A stretch of DNA of 64,000 nucleotides, from assembly GCF_033958435.1 (NCBI RefSeq), contig NC_134160.1, positions 9,597,001 through 9,661,000 on the forward strand, given 5' to 3'. The first letter of the stretch is position 1; each line of letters starts with the position of its first letter. The notes below the pieces were generated by a model that was not told the origin of the DNA, did not search any database, and was given only the letters and a program-made list of their open reading frames with translations. Both the position numbers and the translations under genes were made by a program. This stretch comes from Carettochelys insculpta (Eukaryota; Chordata; Testudines; Carettochelyidae). Positions 43,005-54,700 of this stretch are shown here, piece by piece.

Positions 43005-43570
43005 GCCTCCTGCACTTCACTCCCCAGACAGATGCCAGTGCTGGCTTCCACCTGCCACTTTCTCAGCCTCTCCTCCTTGGACCCCTCTGCAGAGCCCAGC
43101 CAGCCTAACCTGCTCCAGGCAAAGTCTTCTCGCAACACACCCACGGCACACGTCTCTCTGAGCCACCGACTTCTAACTTGGTTCCACCTCAGAGCCATTT
43201 GCTTCGCCAGCGGGAATGGAACCCCGGCAAACTCCAGCAGAGCTCAGCTGCAGGGGGAAATGCCCATTAGAATCCCATTGGCGAGGCAGGCACATAGCTC
43301 GTCATAGCCATGCGGCACCCAGCCACTGATTGACCAACTCCTGTGCAAAATGGACCTCCCCAAAGAAAAGAGACAGAGATTGCCACCAGGTGTGTTTTGT
43401 TGCATGCTTGGTAAGCGTTGCTCTAATCTGCTGCAGGCAGCAATCCTTATTCCGGGAAAACATGTTCTGATGCTTTGAGAAACTTATGTAACTGTGAATG
43501 TTTTGGGGTCTTGCGGATCCCTGCAGAGTGGCGGCCAGCTCAATGCAATAAAATGAGAGATGGGCTTTCT
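43005..43570 (+). other. CD52: CD52-like 3' untranslated region
   Basis: An ordinary sequence of about 550 bp ends at an AATAAA hexamer (43547-43552) in GCAATAAAATGAG, followed by T/G-rich sequence. Confidence 0.6.
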
Positions 43571-43923
43571 TAGTGTCAAATATGTGTCCTCATCTGCTTT
43601 TAGCTGAATCCCATTCCTATAGACAAGCAGTTTTCAAGCTTTTAGGCTGTGTTCCCCTTTCCAAATACTGCATTCTCTCACAGAACCCCCCCCAGTTGAG
43701 ATAGGGTCACAGTCTTCCTCGGATTCAACTGCCAAGTCTTACTAAATCAGATGTGCTGTCCACCACTAGAGCAACTTTCTCACCTCTCCTCCTGACGAGA
43801 GCTTGTGTAGTCCTAGGGGTAAGCTGGAAACTGTTGCTCTGGAGTCTGGATGCATGGGGCCAGAGATGTACTGGAGTGAAATTACAGCAGATGTGCATTT
43901 TGCCATTTCATCCTCACTGAAGC

Positions 43924-44110
43924 AATGTTCTCCCTAATTTTTTCCATCCAGGGCAAAATAAATTTTATGTGCACCAAGGTATGGGCAGATGTGCACCACC
44001 AATAGAAATACTTGTTGCTGACCGCGGGCGCTCTGCTAATCAGCTAAGCAGCACTTGACTCTCTTGTGGGTGGCTGCCCTCGTGCTCAGGCTACAGAGAA
44101 AAACCGCACA
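43924..44110 (+). mobile_element. hAT MITE, diverged copy
   Basis: ATGTTCTCCCTAATTTTTTCC, AAATTTTATGTGCACCAAGG, GGGCGCTCTGCTAATCAGCT, then GCTACAGAGAAAAACCGC. Same order as the intact copy at 36232, with degraded ends. Confidence 0.7.
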
Positions 44111-44354
44111 TAAGTACTCTCTGGACAGAGCCAACCTGGATAGAGGGGATAACACTTTATCTGGACATAACCTTGCACCAATCTACTTAAAATCAGTTTA
44201 AAAACCAAACTAGTTTAACATAGACAGCTCCTAATAGGGCCTCACATACCTGTTTAAAGCTGGGTTGAGCAGATGACTTACACCTGTACTTTTACTGATG
44301 CAAACTAGCTCAATAAAAGCTGGGCTTAAACAAACCATCCACGCAGGACAGCTG

Positions 44355-44470
44355 ACAAAGTGGGTCTTTGCCCATGAAAGCTTATGCTCCAAAATATCTG
44401 TTAGTCTGTTAGGTTTTCTTGTTGCTTTTGAAGATACAGACTAACTCGGCTACCCCTCTGATACAGGACT
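44355..44470 (+). mobile_element. Penelope-type tail repeat, family A
   Basis: GCTGACAAAGTGGGTCTTTG, CCCATGAAAGCTTATGCTCC and AGACTAACTCGGCTACCCCT form a single sense copy with 3' extension, probably nested in an older MITE (44140-44540). Confidence 0.75.
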
Positions 44471-45002
44471 TGTGTTCATTTAACTAAACAGGCTTACAAG
44501 TCACACCTGTAGTTAAACGTGTGTGCTTTTGTGTGTAGACCAGGCCTAGGTACAAACGCATTAAGGAGAATGTTGGAAAAGCAGCTGAGAGTGAAGATCA
44601 GGTGAGAGGGGAAAAGGATCTTAGAGCTATGGGCTAATAAAACCCTCAAAGCTTGTGTATAAGTAACCCACACACCTGCTGTGTGCAGTTTGTTGTCCTG
44701 TGTAGCAGTACCTAGACCACTTACACAAGGAAAAAGTGAGTCTCCTCTACAGCCTGAGCTGAGCTTCTGCTGGCTTCTAGCTCAAGCTTATGCACTAAGC
44801 TCTAGAGGTCCTCAGTTCTAGTCTGCCTGCTGGTGACTATGCACTCACAACTGGCACCCCATTAATGCTCCCTAGCTCTTATGGCTAAGTCCTGTGCTTT
44901 AATCAATCAGGCAGTCCTGCCTAATGGCGAATTCAGCTGCTCTCATCGCTCTCTGTGCATTGTTAAATTGGGTTAAGAATGATTTATTTTGATTTAAAAT
45001 GA

Positions 45003-45062
45003 AAAAGCAGTCAAGTAGCACTTTAAAGACTAACCAAATACTTTATAAAACTATAATTATAA
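45003..45062 (-). mobile_element. Short family B tail fragment
   Basis: AAAAAGCAGTCAAGTAGCAC and TTTAAAGACTAACCAAATAC. Confidence 0.6.
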
Positions 45063-45069
45063 TTTTAAA

Positions 45070-46830
45070 AATAATTATTTTGATTTAATGGAAGATTGAT
45101 TCCTAATCAATGTACTCTAAGCCAAAGCAAGCCTCTCTCACCAGTGAAAGACACCTGATCATCCAGCGGCTGTCACAATTTAGTGAATCTGTTTAAACCC
45201 ATAACTTCAAGCAGGGACACCACCATGCCTTGCTCCTGTGCCCAGCGCCAAAAGAGAGCTTCTCAGGTGTTCAGTTAAAGTTTGTGCATAAAACAGCCCC
45301 AAATTCCAGCCTGGATTGCAGAGCCATGGAATGAGACGCTGCCTGCCTTACAAGAGGCCCAGGGACACACTCGGCTCCAAACACCCCTGACTGCATGGCT
45401 GGTTCCGACCTGGTTTTGCATCAGGCCTCTGCGGTGTGGGTTTGTCTCTCATGTTACAGGAAGGTGCTAACACCTACTGTTCTCCTAGACATACCGTTTC
45501 CTATGTACAGTGATTGCAGCTAGGTGGGGCGAAAAGCTGCCGGAAGAATAGGCTGGGGTGTGAGAAAGTTTCAGCACAGTTTCAAGGCACAAAACCAGCC
45601 CAGCGTTTCCTCCTTGCAAAGTATAACAATGACATTCTCATCCCAGGGCTCAGCACAGTGCAGGGGCCAGATGGGAAGGGCAAGGGTAAGGCATGATGTT
45701 CTGTAATGGTCATCAAAACCAACTTTATCCCAAACCAACCATGGAGAAGAAATCTCAGTCACCTGCTTTAGTTGCTGAGGGTTTGGGAGCACAAGGAGGC
45801 CAGAAGCGCTGCCCCTATGTGTGCCGAGGGCTGCGTTTGGGCTGATGTTGTATCTGCCCAGTGCTCCTAACATGCCAAGGCTCCTGGTATCTCCATAGAG
45901 CATGAATTACCAGAGGGCCCCTCGCACACCAGCTGGCTGGAGTGTGGTGTTTGCGCTTGCAGAGGCTGATGGGGCTGGGCGCTGCACTCCAGACAGAATG
46001 ATCTGTTTCCAACCCGTTCAAATCAAGTCATGGCTCACTTGAACTTTAACCTACGCTGGGGACTAAACAGTGACCCTGGCTCATCAAAACTGTGGCCCAA
46101 GCTCCAGTCCACCCTCCACTCATATGAACTTCCCTGACAGTTGAGAGTCCCGGTGTCTCACCAGATAGGGTCACCCGTCTATTTTGATGCACACCTTTGG
46201 GAACCTTTTAGCTCCTCATCTCAGGGGGTTAAATTACTTCTGCCGCTCACTTTGATGCTGGGCTTTGCATTCAAGTCCATTCACATGCCTCAGAATTTGG
46301 GGCCAGACCTACAGCTGGTGTAAATCAATTGTCCTGAGCTATGCTGATTTACACCAGCTGAGGATCTGGCACGTAGGGAACTGCACATCAGACAAGCTCA
46401 CGGGCCTCTTGATCTTGACCCATGTGGTGACTAGGAACTTATGGCTCCGTGGAAAGTAAACTGACCAATGCACGATTTTTGTTGGGGTGAAATTCCTTCC
46501 TGACCCCCAGTAGCAAAGAGCATGGAGCATGGCGTTTGCCTGCTTCCTGCCAAACTCACAAACTGAAAACGCTAACGTTGGCCACAAAATTATCCTGCAC
46601 CTTTGGGTGTTTGACTCAATGGCCTCTAGCAGGGGCAATATTGCAGCTGATAATCCCAGCCCAGTGGTGATCACACTGTGCAACACACGTGTCTTTCCTT
46701 CCCCCCGCCAGATCAACGGCAACCTAGCACAGCGTGCTTAGTGAACGAAGAGTGGCCTCTGGGGGTCAAGAGGCAGTAGAGCAGCCATAAAGGCATAAGA
46801 AAGGAGTCTTAACTTCAGTGAAACCTGGAA
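45070..46830. other. Intergenic sequence, no gene recognised
   Basis: Unique-looking sequence with no exon or repeat that I can support. Open frames are short and unsupported. Confidence 0.35.
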
Positions 46831-46835
46831 GTGTT

Positions 46836-47250
46836 GGCTGTGTCTACACGTGCATTCCTCTTTTGAAAGAGGCATGCAAATGAGGGAAATTGAAAAATGC
46901 AAATGAGGTGCAGATCTGCATATCCGGCACCTCATTTGCATATTCTTATTTCGAAATGGCTTCTTTTGACAGAAGAGAAACCAGTGTGAACTTTGCTCTT
47001 TCGAAAGTAAACCCCATCTTAGCAAGAATCCTTCTTCCCATGAAAAAAGGGAAGAAGGATTTGTTCAAAGACGGGGTTTACTTTCGAAAGAGCAGTGTCT
47101 AGGCTGGTTTTCTTCTTTTTAAAGAAGCTATTTCGAAAGAAGAATATGCAAGTGAGGTGCCAGATATGCAAAGCTGCACCTCATTTGCATTTTTAATTTT
47201 CCTCATTTGCATTCCTCTTTCGAAAGAGGAATGCAAGAGTAGACACAGCC
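46836..47250. mobile_element. Palindromic TTTCGAAA MITE, complete
   Basis: About 415 bp; ends GGCTGTGTCTACACGTGCAT and, inverted, GGCTGTGTCTACTCTTGCAT. It contains ATTTGCAT runs, TTTCGAAAGAGCA on both arms and a centre (GAAGAAGGATTC-type) near 47040. Confidence 0.85.
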
Positions 47251-47390
47251 ATTATCTCATAGAGATAATAATATATGGAGCTATACATCTCATAGAGCTG
47301 GAAGGGACCTCAGAAGGATCCATAAATGGCCCCCTTAAGGGCTGAACTCTCAACCCTGGGTTTAGCAAGCTAAAGCTCAAACCTAACTTC

Positions 47391-47606
47391 AGAGGGGGAG
47401 CTGTGTTAGTCATCTTCGCAAACAAAAAAGCCATCTTGTAGCACTTTAGAGCCTAACAAACTAATTTATTAGGTGATGAGTTTTCATGGAACAGACCCAC
47501 TTCTTCTGAATTTCCAGCTCTGAAGAAGGGGGTCTGCCCCATGACAGCTCATCAACTAATAAATGATTTTGTTAGTCTTTAAAGTGCTACAGGATGGCTT
47601 TTTCAG
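47391..47606. mobile_element. Inverted pair of tail repeats, family B
   Basis: Antisense AAAAAAGCCATCTTGTAGCA and sense GTCTTTAAAGTGCTACAGGA arms with outward tails and a short centre (TTCTGAATTTCCAGCTCTGAA). A target duplication is not clear here. Confidence 0.75.
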
Positions 47607-47639
47607 ATGTGATTTTCAACTGACACGGTGCAGCCGGCT

Positions 47640-48860
47640 CAAAAGGCTATGTAGACACACGTATTTCAGTTGGAATGCGGCTTTATTTTGAGCTCACCCT
47701 CATCAATGTAAACTAAACCAAAGTAAGTCTGGTAAAAAGGAAACTGTGTCCACACAGCCTTTGTACTAAGTCCATTTAAAAATCACACGTTCCATTAGAA
47801 TGGTGTAAGTGCACACACAGATACTTCCTCAGGAATCAGCTCAGAGAGGGATCAGGAAAAGTGTGGTCATGGCCGGAGGAGATTTCAGCCTCAAAATTCA
47901 GATCTAGATCCAGATGTGGAACAGCCCAGGGCTCCAGTGCTAACAGGACTCGGGAAGGGTGAATTTGGCTCACATCGAGTGGTAATAATGCTGATGATAG
48001 AGGTGAGGATTCTGCATCAATAGAACAATGCAGGGCAGGAGAGGATTAGTCCACAACACAGACCATCTAGGGCGACAGACCTAAACTCTGTCTTAAAAAC
48101 TGCTGCTGCTGCTTGCTTTTCAGTGCTCTTCTGACCCAAGAATGAGCATGTATTTCTTAAATCAACAAGCTCTATCACCCTCAGAATAAACTCTGCCCAT
48201 CAAGAGGGGGGATCTGATCACAGCCTTCCTGAAAGAGCGGGTTCCAAAGAGGATGGAGGGGGACTATTCTCAATAGCAACAGAACAAGGAGCATTGGTTG
48301 CAAGTTGCATCGGGAGAGGTGTAGGTTGGATAAGAGGAAAAGCTATTTCACCAGGACAACAAAACAGCAGTCCAGTAGCCCTTTTTTGTTTTGATAGTAT
48401 GTAGGGTGCAGTCTCCATCCCCAGGGCTTTTTAAGTCCTGGCTTGACAAAGCCCTGGCTTGGGTGATTTAATTGGGATTGGTCCTGCTTTCAGACGACCT
48501 GACGAGCTCTCAAGGTCTCTTCCAGCCCTATGAATCTATGATCACTATGACGTGCGTGTATCTTACACACGTGACGAGTGTAACAGTTTCACGTCCACTG
48601 CATTTGCTTTGTTTCCGATCATAAAGTAAAACAGGAATCATGCTACTTTACCTCCTTTATAAAGTGCTCTGAGAGCTACTGATGAAAAGCACTGCTAAGA
48701 GCTAGGCGTTAGTATTATTGAAATAAATAAAGTGAAATTTATGCAATCACGGGAATTAAAGCTGGAAAAGACCCTCCGCCCGATGCAGACCGTTTCTCTG
48801 CTGGTCTCTGCAGGACCATATCCGGCAGGGCTTTTAGTGCATTGTGTGGCTCAGAGAAAC
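47640..48860. other. Intergenic sequence with MITE remnants
   Basis: A diverged element with GGCTATGTAGACACACG (47645) and GAAACTGTGTCCACACAGCC is present to about 47830, and a family B tail scrap near 48360. Nothing coding is recognised. Confidence 0.3.
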
Positions 48861-48874
48861 TACATCAGGAGAGT

Positions 48875-48988
48875 AACAAAGAGGAAGCTGTGCTAGTCTA
48901 TACACTAGCAAAACAAAAAGCAGTCAAGTAGCACTTTAAAGACTAGCATTGCTAGTCTTTAAAGTGCTACTTGACTGCTTTTTGTTTT
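48875..48988. mobile_element. Inverted pair of tail repeats, family B, 14-bp target duplication
   Basis: Antisense arm AAAAGCAGTCAAGTAGCACT and sense arm AGTGCTACTTGACTGCTTTT, nearly perfect, meet at about 48949. TACATCAGGAGAGT (48861-48874) and TACATCAGGGGAGT (48989-49002) flank the pair. This is the youngest-looking pair in the window. Confidence 0.85.
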
Positions 48989-49002
48989 TACATCAGGGGA
49001 GT

Positions 49003-49735
49003 GTGTGGTTGTATAAGACCAGCAAAGACTTGAGCCGCGAAAGCCACTGACGTGCAGCCGGAGTTGTGACAGCACGTGAAGGAATTATGCAGACTGAAGT
49101 TGGCGATTTCCGCTGTCAGGTTCAGTATCCAAGGCTGTTTGGGTGCAAACGCGCAGCGCAGCTGAATCACGCTGTTACTCCAATGGCAGTGGCGCGGAGA
49201 CTGCACTGCAGCCGGGTGTGGGTTGGAGGGCAAAGCGCCATCAGAGATTTGTTGTGAGTTCTACTGCGTGGCATGCTGGGGAGCGGGGGTCACATCATCT
49301 GATGTTGAGAGGGCAACTAAACAAGGGCAACAGCCAAGTCCCTGGCTAGACCGGGGTCATTAAAGGGGCTGGGCCACAAGTATGGAATGGGAGAGAGGCA
49401 GAACCATCCTGTCCTTAGGATGATCCAGGGTGGATGCCCCATTCTGTGCGATTTGGGGGTGCCCTGGGGTGGCCACCTCAACAGTCGTATGGGTGGGACT
49501 CATGGGGTAACCTGGGGAGGCCTGTGTGGGGCAGCAGCAGGGGTCAATCCCCCCCTCCAGCGCTCACTGTGGTGGCAGGAGCCAGAATGACCCCTCGGCC
49601 TGTTCCACTCAGCCCCGCCTTCCTCTCCCAGCACGCTGCATTCTGCTTCACCACGGCAAGAGGAAGCAGAATGCCCCAGCCCCAGGGAGTGCCACTTCCC
49701 CCCACTGCAGTGAAGGAGAACACAGCGGGCTGGGA
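49003..49735. other. Intergenic sequence downstream of CRYBG2
   Basis: Moderately GC-rich and without recognisable exon or repeat. Confidence 0.3.
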
Positions 49736-49736
49736 G

Positions 49737-49933
49737 CAGGGTTCCCGCTAATGTTTTCCATCCAAGGGCAGAATAAATTTTGTTATGTGCGCCGAGCCAT
49801 GTGCAAATGTGCACCACCAATAAAAACACACGCTGCCCGTTGTGGGCAGCTGAGAGGGCTCTGCTAATCAGCTGGGCGGCACCCGAAGCTTTCCTGGGCG
49901 GCCGCCCAGGCACTCAGGTAACAGGGAGCGCTG
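49737..49933 (+). mobile_element. hAT MITE, 197-bp copy with target duplication
   Basis: CAGGGTTCCCGCTAATG at the left and AACAGGGAGCGCTG at the right. Flanks GCTGGGAG (49729-49736) and GGTGGGAG (49934-49941) match 7 of 8. Same family as 36232. Confidence 0.85.
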
Positions 49934-50051
49934 GGTGGGAGAGGACAGTGGGGCAAAGCAGAACAGGCTGCTGGATCGCTTTGGCTCCTCCCACCATGGT
50001 GCATGGGGGATGCTGACCACTGCTGCTCGCCTGTGCCAGGCTCCCAATAAC

Positions 50052-50381
50052 CAGAGGTGGGGAAAGTAACCAAAGTACATTACTTGAGTAAAAGCACAGC
50101 TACTCTGGGAAAATGTAATTAAGCAAAAGTCAATTCATCCCTCTGGAAAACTACTTGAGTAAAAGTACAAAAGCAGTACATCTTAATTATACTGAAGTAT
50201 CCAGAAGGAAAAAAACATGGAAAGCTATGGACAATTCTGGATACTTGAGTACTGTCAGGATATGAGGTGATTGAACTTTTACTCAAGTAGTTTCCCAGGC
50301 CAATTAGATTTTTACTTAATTACATCCCCCCAAAGTAGCCATACTTCTACTCAAGTAACTTGAGGGAGAGGGGCACCTCTG
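50052..50381. mobile_element. hAT MITE of the CAGAGGTGGG/AGTAAAAGTA type, 330 bp
   Basis: CAGAGGTGGGGAAAGTAAC at the left and, inverted, CAGAGGTGCCCCTCTCCC at the right. The interior is rich in ACTTGAGTAAAAGTA and its complement. CCAATAAC (50044-50051) and CCAATAAT (50382-50389) are a 7/8 target duplication. Confidence 0.85.
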
Positions 50382-50729
50382 CCAATAATCTCCTGGGTCA
50401 CACTGCTTTAGAGGAGAGAGAGGACTTTGGGCAAGGGGGCAGGGATGGGGTTTGGCGAAAGAGGTTGGGTGGTGATGGACCAAAGGCAGGGCAGGGCGGG
50501 GCCTGCAGCGGGGGAGGGGTGAGGGTTGCCCCACACCCCCTTAGAGAGGGTCTTGAATAGGTTGCACCCTGTACGAAATAGACGAGTACCTCAGTGCTTC
50601 ATATGACACATAGACGCCTCTCTGACTTGTGAGCTCATCTTCTAGGCCTTGGAGCAGGGCGACTGTGGGATAATAACCAGCACCCTGGAACCTCTGGCTC
50701 GTGCTCCGCACAGGAGCCGGGGGGGTGGA

Positions 50730-51663
50730 TTTATTCCTAGCCCCGGCTGTCCTCCGGGAAGACATTTCCCCGCTGTACAGCTCAGCTGCCCTGAATGCAA
50801 ACCGGGAGCTACTAACCCCGCAGGTGGCAGTGAGGCATAAATCATAAAAGTTCATAAAGTGCTTTAAGACCCTTAGCTGGGAACTGCTTCCCTCCCCTGC
50901 CCTCCCTGCAGTGCAGCAGGTGGGTACAGTCTGAAATCCCCACCCTGCACACAAGCAGGCGTGCGCAGTGGCTGCTCCCATGTTGTTAAGTTGTGCGGCT
51001 GGTGGTGTGCGCAGTGACCCCTCCCGTGTACGCGAGGCCCTAGTGCCTCACGTCCACCCGTCCAGCAGCATCTCAGAGACCACCCCAAGAAGGGTGTGAA
51101 CACGGGGCAAGCGACACGAACTGAGCCCCCAGCCAGTGTTAGAAAAGGGCCCAGATGCGGCGCACACATAACTACAGCTCCCGGGAGCTTAGCAAACTGT
51201 CACAGGGCAGGAGTCTGCGTTTCTGTCTTTGCTGGACTGCCCAGGTCAGAACAGGCTTGGAGCCTGGTGTCCCATTGCACGGCAGTCATGCGTGAACACG
51301 GGCACCAGCCCTTCCTGGGTGATTCGTTACAGGTCACGCCTGGGGACTCTCAATTTACCTTTGTCCTCATGGAGGGAGGGAGGTCCTGATGAACCCCTGG
51401 TGGCTGAAACAGGACAGTCCATACCACAGCCGGTCCCAGGCAATCCCTGCAATGGGTGAAGGTTTGGCCTGGAGCAGTCAGAACCCTGGAAGGGCTGCAG
51501 AGACAAGGGTCCATCCAGGCTCTGTTCTAGAGCAGGGGAGACGTTCTGGCAGGAGGCCCCCAGCACCAGTTTGTAACACATGCCAATAACCCAGAAAAGC
51601 CATGGAAAGAGCCGGTAGCATTTGGTGGCCCCTCCCGTGGGATCCAGCGCTGAGCGCAAGCCC
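50730..51663 (-). other. CRYBG2: CRYBG2 3' untranslated region (tentative)
   Basis: An AATAAA on the minus strand (50730-50735) is the first good polyadenylation hexamer that I noticed below the stop codon, which would give a UTR of about 0.93 kb. The extent is a guess. Confidence 0.35.
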
Positions 51664-51752
51664 TTAGAGCACTTGGATGTCCCAGATCTGCGTGGGTCTT
51701 TCCTCGGCCACGTCCCAGAGCACAGCATGGTCTCGGTCATAGGCTCTGCCCC
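51664..51752 (-). CDS. CRYBG2: CRYBG2 last exon, ricin-type lectin end
   Basis: GRAYDRDHAVLWDVAEERPT and QIWDIQVL then TAA. Acceptor CTGTGCAG|GG. It completes a Gly codon from the previous exon and holds the last Q-x-W repeat. Confidence 0.93.
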
Positions 51753-54700
51753 CTGCACAGAGAGCATTTGACAAGGGTGAAATAGTTGGGATTCTCTCTC
51801 TCTTTCTCACCTTCCCCCTCCTCCGCCCCCAGGGACCTGCCAATCTCCCAGCTAGGCCTCTGGTGCTTCTAGTCAGTATTTACAGAAGCTGGGAAATTGC
51901 CTCTTCAGTAGCTCAGTGCCCTTGTTTTGCTCACTGGGCTCTGCTGCTCAGCCTCTGCCTCCAACGGGGAAGTAAAAAGCCTCGGGTTTGCCCTCTGTTG
52001 ACACCTTCCAGCCCCTGTTCCACCCTTTGGAGAAGCAGTTCTCCCAAAAAGGCTTTCAAAGCATCTATCCCCCTTGGGCAGGGAGCTGAGGACTCAAATG
52101 CCAGTTGGGCAGGGTGGTCTCTGCTCTGCCTCTGTTCCTCAGCCACATCATGAAATTGGAAGGGCCCTTCAGTCCAGTCCCCTGTGCTCACAGCAGGTCC
52201 CTACAGACTGTGTCTTTTTTTAAAATGAACTTGTCCCAGCTGGTTCCCTCAAAGATTGGGCTCACCAGAGAGCTATTCCCCCCAGACCCACCCATAGTGC
52301 CACGGTTGGCAGTCACAGCCAAAGCCCGGAGATTTTGGAGTGTGGCCCCAAGGACCTCAGAAAGTGCCCTCATTCCCTCCTGAGTTCAGGCCTCACCTTT
52401 CACATCCAGGATCATGCCCTCAAACATCTGGCTCCAGATCTGCCCGAGAGCATCGATTCTCCAGGTCTGGCGGGGAACTCGGTTCTCAGCCCACAGCACC
52501 ACCTTGGCGCCTTTCCCGGACAGACCAATCACCTGCAGGCTCATAGTGGGGGCAGCCTGAAACCAGGAACAGCCAGACCAGGTCAGCCCCCTTCTACCTC
52601 CCACAGCCTGTTGAGAGCTTCCAGGCTCAGACTGGCCACCCCATGAGATCCCACGTCCCACTGCAAAGAGCCAGGGAGATCCCTCCCTGCCACACCAAGC
52701 ATGGAATTGATGAAGGGGGAAGGCCGTTGTGGTAGGAACCTTTTTCTGGTGACACACTGCTCTCTGTTGGCTCCCCCTCAACACACACACACATTGTCAG
52801 AGGGAGAAACAGTACCCACAAAGTTACATGAGTAAAAGTACAGCTGCTTTGTGGGGAGGAAGGTGTACTTAAATACAAGTCACCAGTGTCCCCCTCTGAG
52901 TAAAAGTACAAACAGTGTCACATTTAGAGTGTACTCAAGTATCCAGAAGTGAAAGCAGCTGCACTTTTACTCAAGTAACTTCTGAGGTACTTTTCCCACC
53001 TCTGCACACTGTAACGGGCCGAGGAGTAACACCAAAAACTGAGTCCATGTGGGAGCTGTCCTGAGGAGAGCCACAGACCCATTGCAAGGCACCCCCTGGG
53101 GAGCAGTGACCGCAGGGGCCATCCCCAAAGAAGCCCTCCTGCTCCGGGGGCGGCGGACAAATGAGAGATTAGCAAGGTGACAACTCATGGCTGTGTGCAC
53201 ATGCAGACAGCGTGGCCATCGGGGAGGATAGAACCTGGGACGATGGGTTTGGACCTGGGGCTCTGCTTTGGGGCTGGACCAAGCAGCTTAGGGCCTGTGC
53301 AAGCTAGGCCTGGTGATATCTCTGTGTCCCCTCTGGGTCTCTTGCCCAGGCCTCACCTGGTTTTTGATGAGCCCCTCCTCGTAGTACCAGATGGAGCTGC
53401 TCTGGTCCGCCAGGTCTGAGACCACCACCCGTCCCGCCTTCATGTCCTCCACATCGTCCGGGACAGAGAGGAAGAGCTGCAGCTCCACGTTTTCTATCCG
53501 GAAGTAGATGCGTCTCTAGAAGGAGACAAACCATCAGCCACTGCAGCCCCTGTCACAGTACCGCTCACCGGGGCCACCCTCTTTCGGGTACGGAGCAGCA
53601 GGTACAGAGCTTGGGTGTGTTTAGAAGCAAGAGCGAAGCACTGGCTGGAGTAAGGGGAAGCCTGGGAGTGTCCCTCTGCACCACTGCCCTTCACTGAATT
53701 GAATCAGGACTCTCCGAGATGTGTCATAGGCTCTATACTGCTAACAGCTACTGGAGAGCCTCCTGTAGCGCCGGGGGAAAAGTGCTGGGCTTCTGGAGCA
53801 GGAACAGCTAAGTCTTATTCCCCCCATGCATGGCCCTGGCTCACCACCCCACGCTCCCCCCTGCAGCCCTAACCCACCACCAGGCTTAACCCTCCACAAG
53901 TGCTCCCACCCCCAACCCAGGACTCAGATTACAAAAGGAGCTTCCGGTGCTCCTCCTGCTTCCCCAGCTGCAGAATGTGTGTTCTGCCGTTCAGAAAAAA
54001 ATGCCCCGACTTACACGACATTCCAGGGATAGAAGGATACATGGAAACGGAACCCTCGCATAAATGGAGGCACTGCTGTAGGCTGGATGGGTGTAGACGC
54101 TGTATTTCTAAAGAGCTAAGTGCTATTTTGAAATGCATTTTGTATGTAGCTGTGTTCTTTTGACATGAGCGATTTTGGAATGGCTCTTCCAGAATAGTCT
54201 ATTTGGAAATAAGGCTACTGGGTAGGCACACCCTTTGGCTGTGTTTACACTGCAGAGCTATTTGGGGGTACTGTGGTAACTCCACATCTAGGAAACGTGC
54301 CCAGTATTTTGAAATATTTTTCAAAATACGAGGCGTGCTATTTTGGCATCCCTCTACCCCTCACTGCGGGAGGAGTAAGGGGTGCCACGAAATAGCACTT
54401 TATTTTGAAATTTGTGTGGACAGAGCCCAATCCCAAAACAACCTATTTTGAAATTCACTCAAAATTGCAAATTGCATATCTTATTTCAAGTTGGGGCACG
54501 GTGTAGACCTAGCCTCGGCGACTAACAAATTTATTAGGGCATGAGCTTTGGTGAGTAAAACTCACTTCCTCAGATGGGTGGAAATAACAGAATCCAGGGT
54601 ATAGCTAACAGCAAAACCAAGCAAATAAATAACATAAGAAAGGAAGGAAGGAGAAGGAAGTTACTTGTCATTAGCAGGATCAGTTAATTAAGCAAATTAA

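Noticed and set aside
46836..47250. CRISPR-like or phage-like repeat structure
   Set aside because: The repeated ATTTGCAT and TTTCGAAA words are mirror parts of one palindromic MITE, not spaced direct repeats.
49500..50073. Several overlapping 70-137-codon frames near 49.5-50 kb
   Set aside because: They cross a hAT MITE with its target duplication and share no domain; they are chance frames.
49003..51663. ZNF683 or another gene between CD52 and CRYBG2
   Set aside because: No zinc-finger pattern or conserved exon is seen; synteny places such genes beyond CRYBG2.
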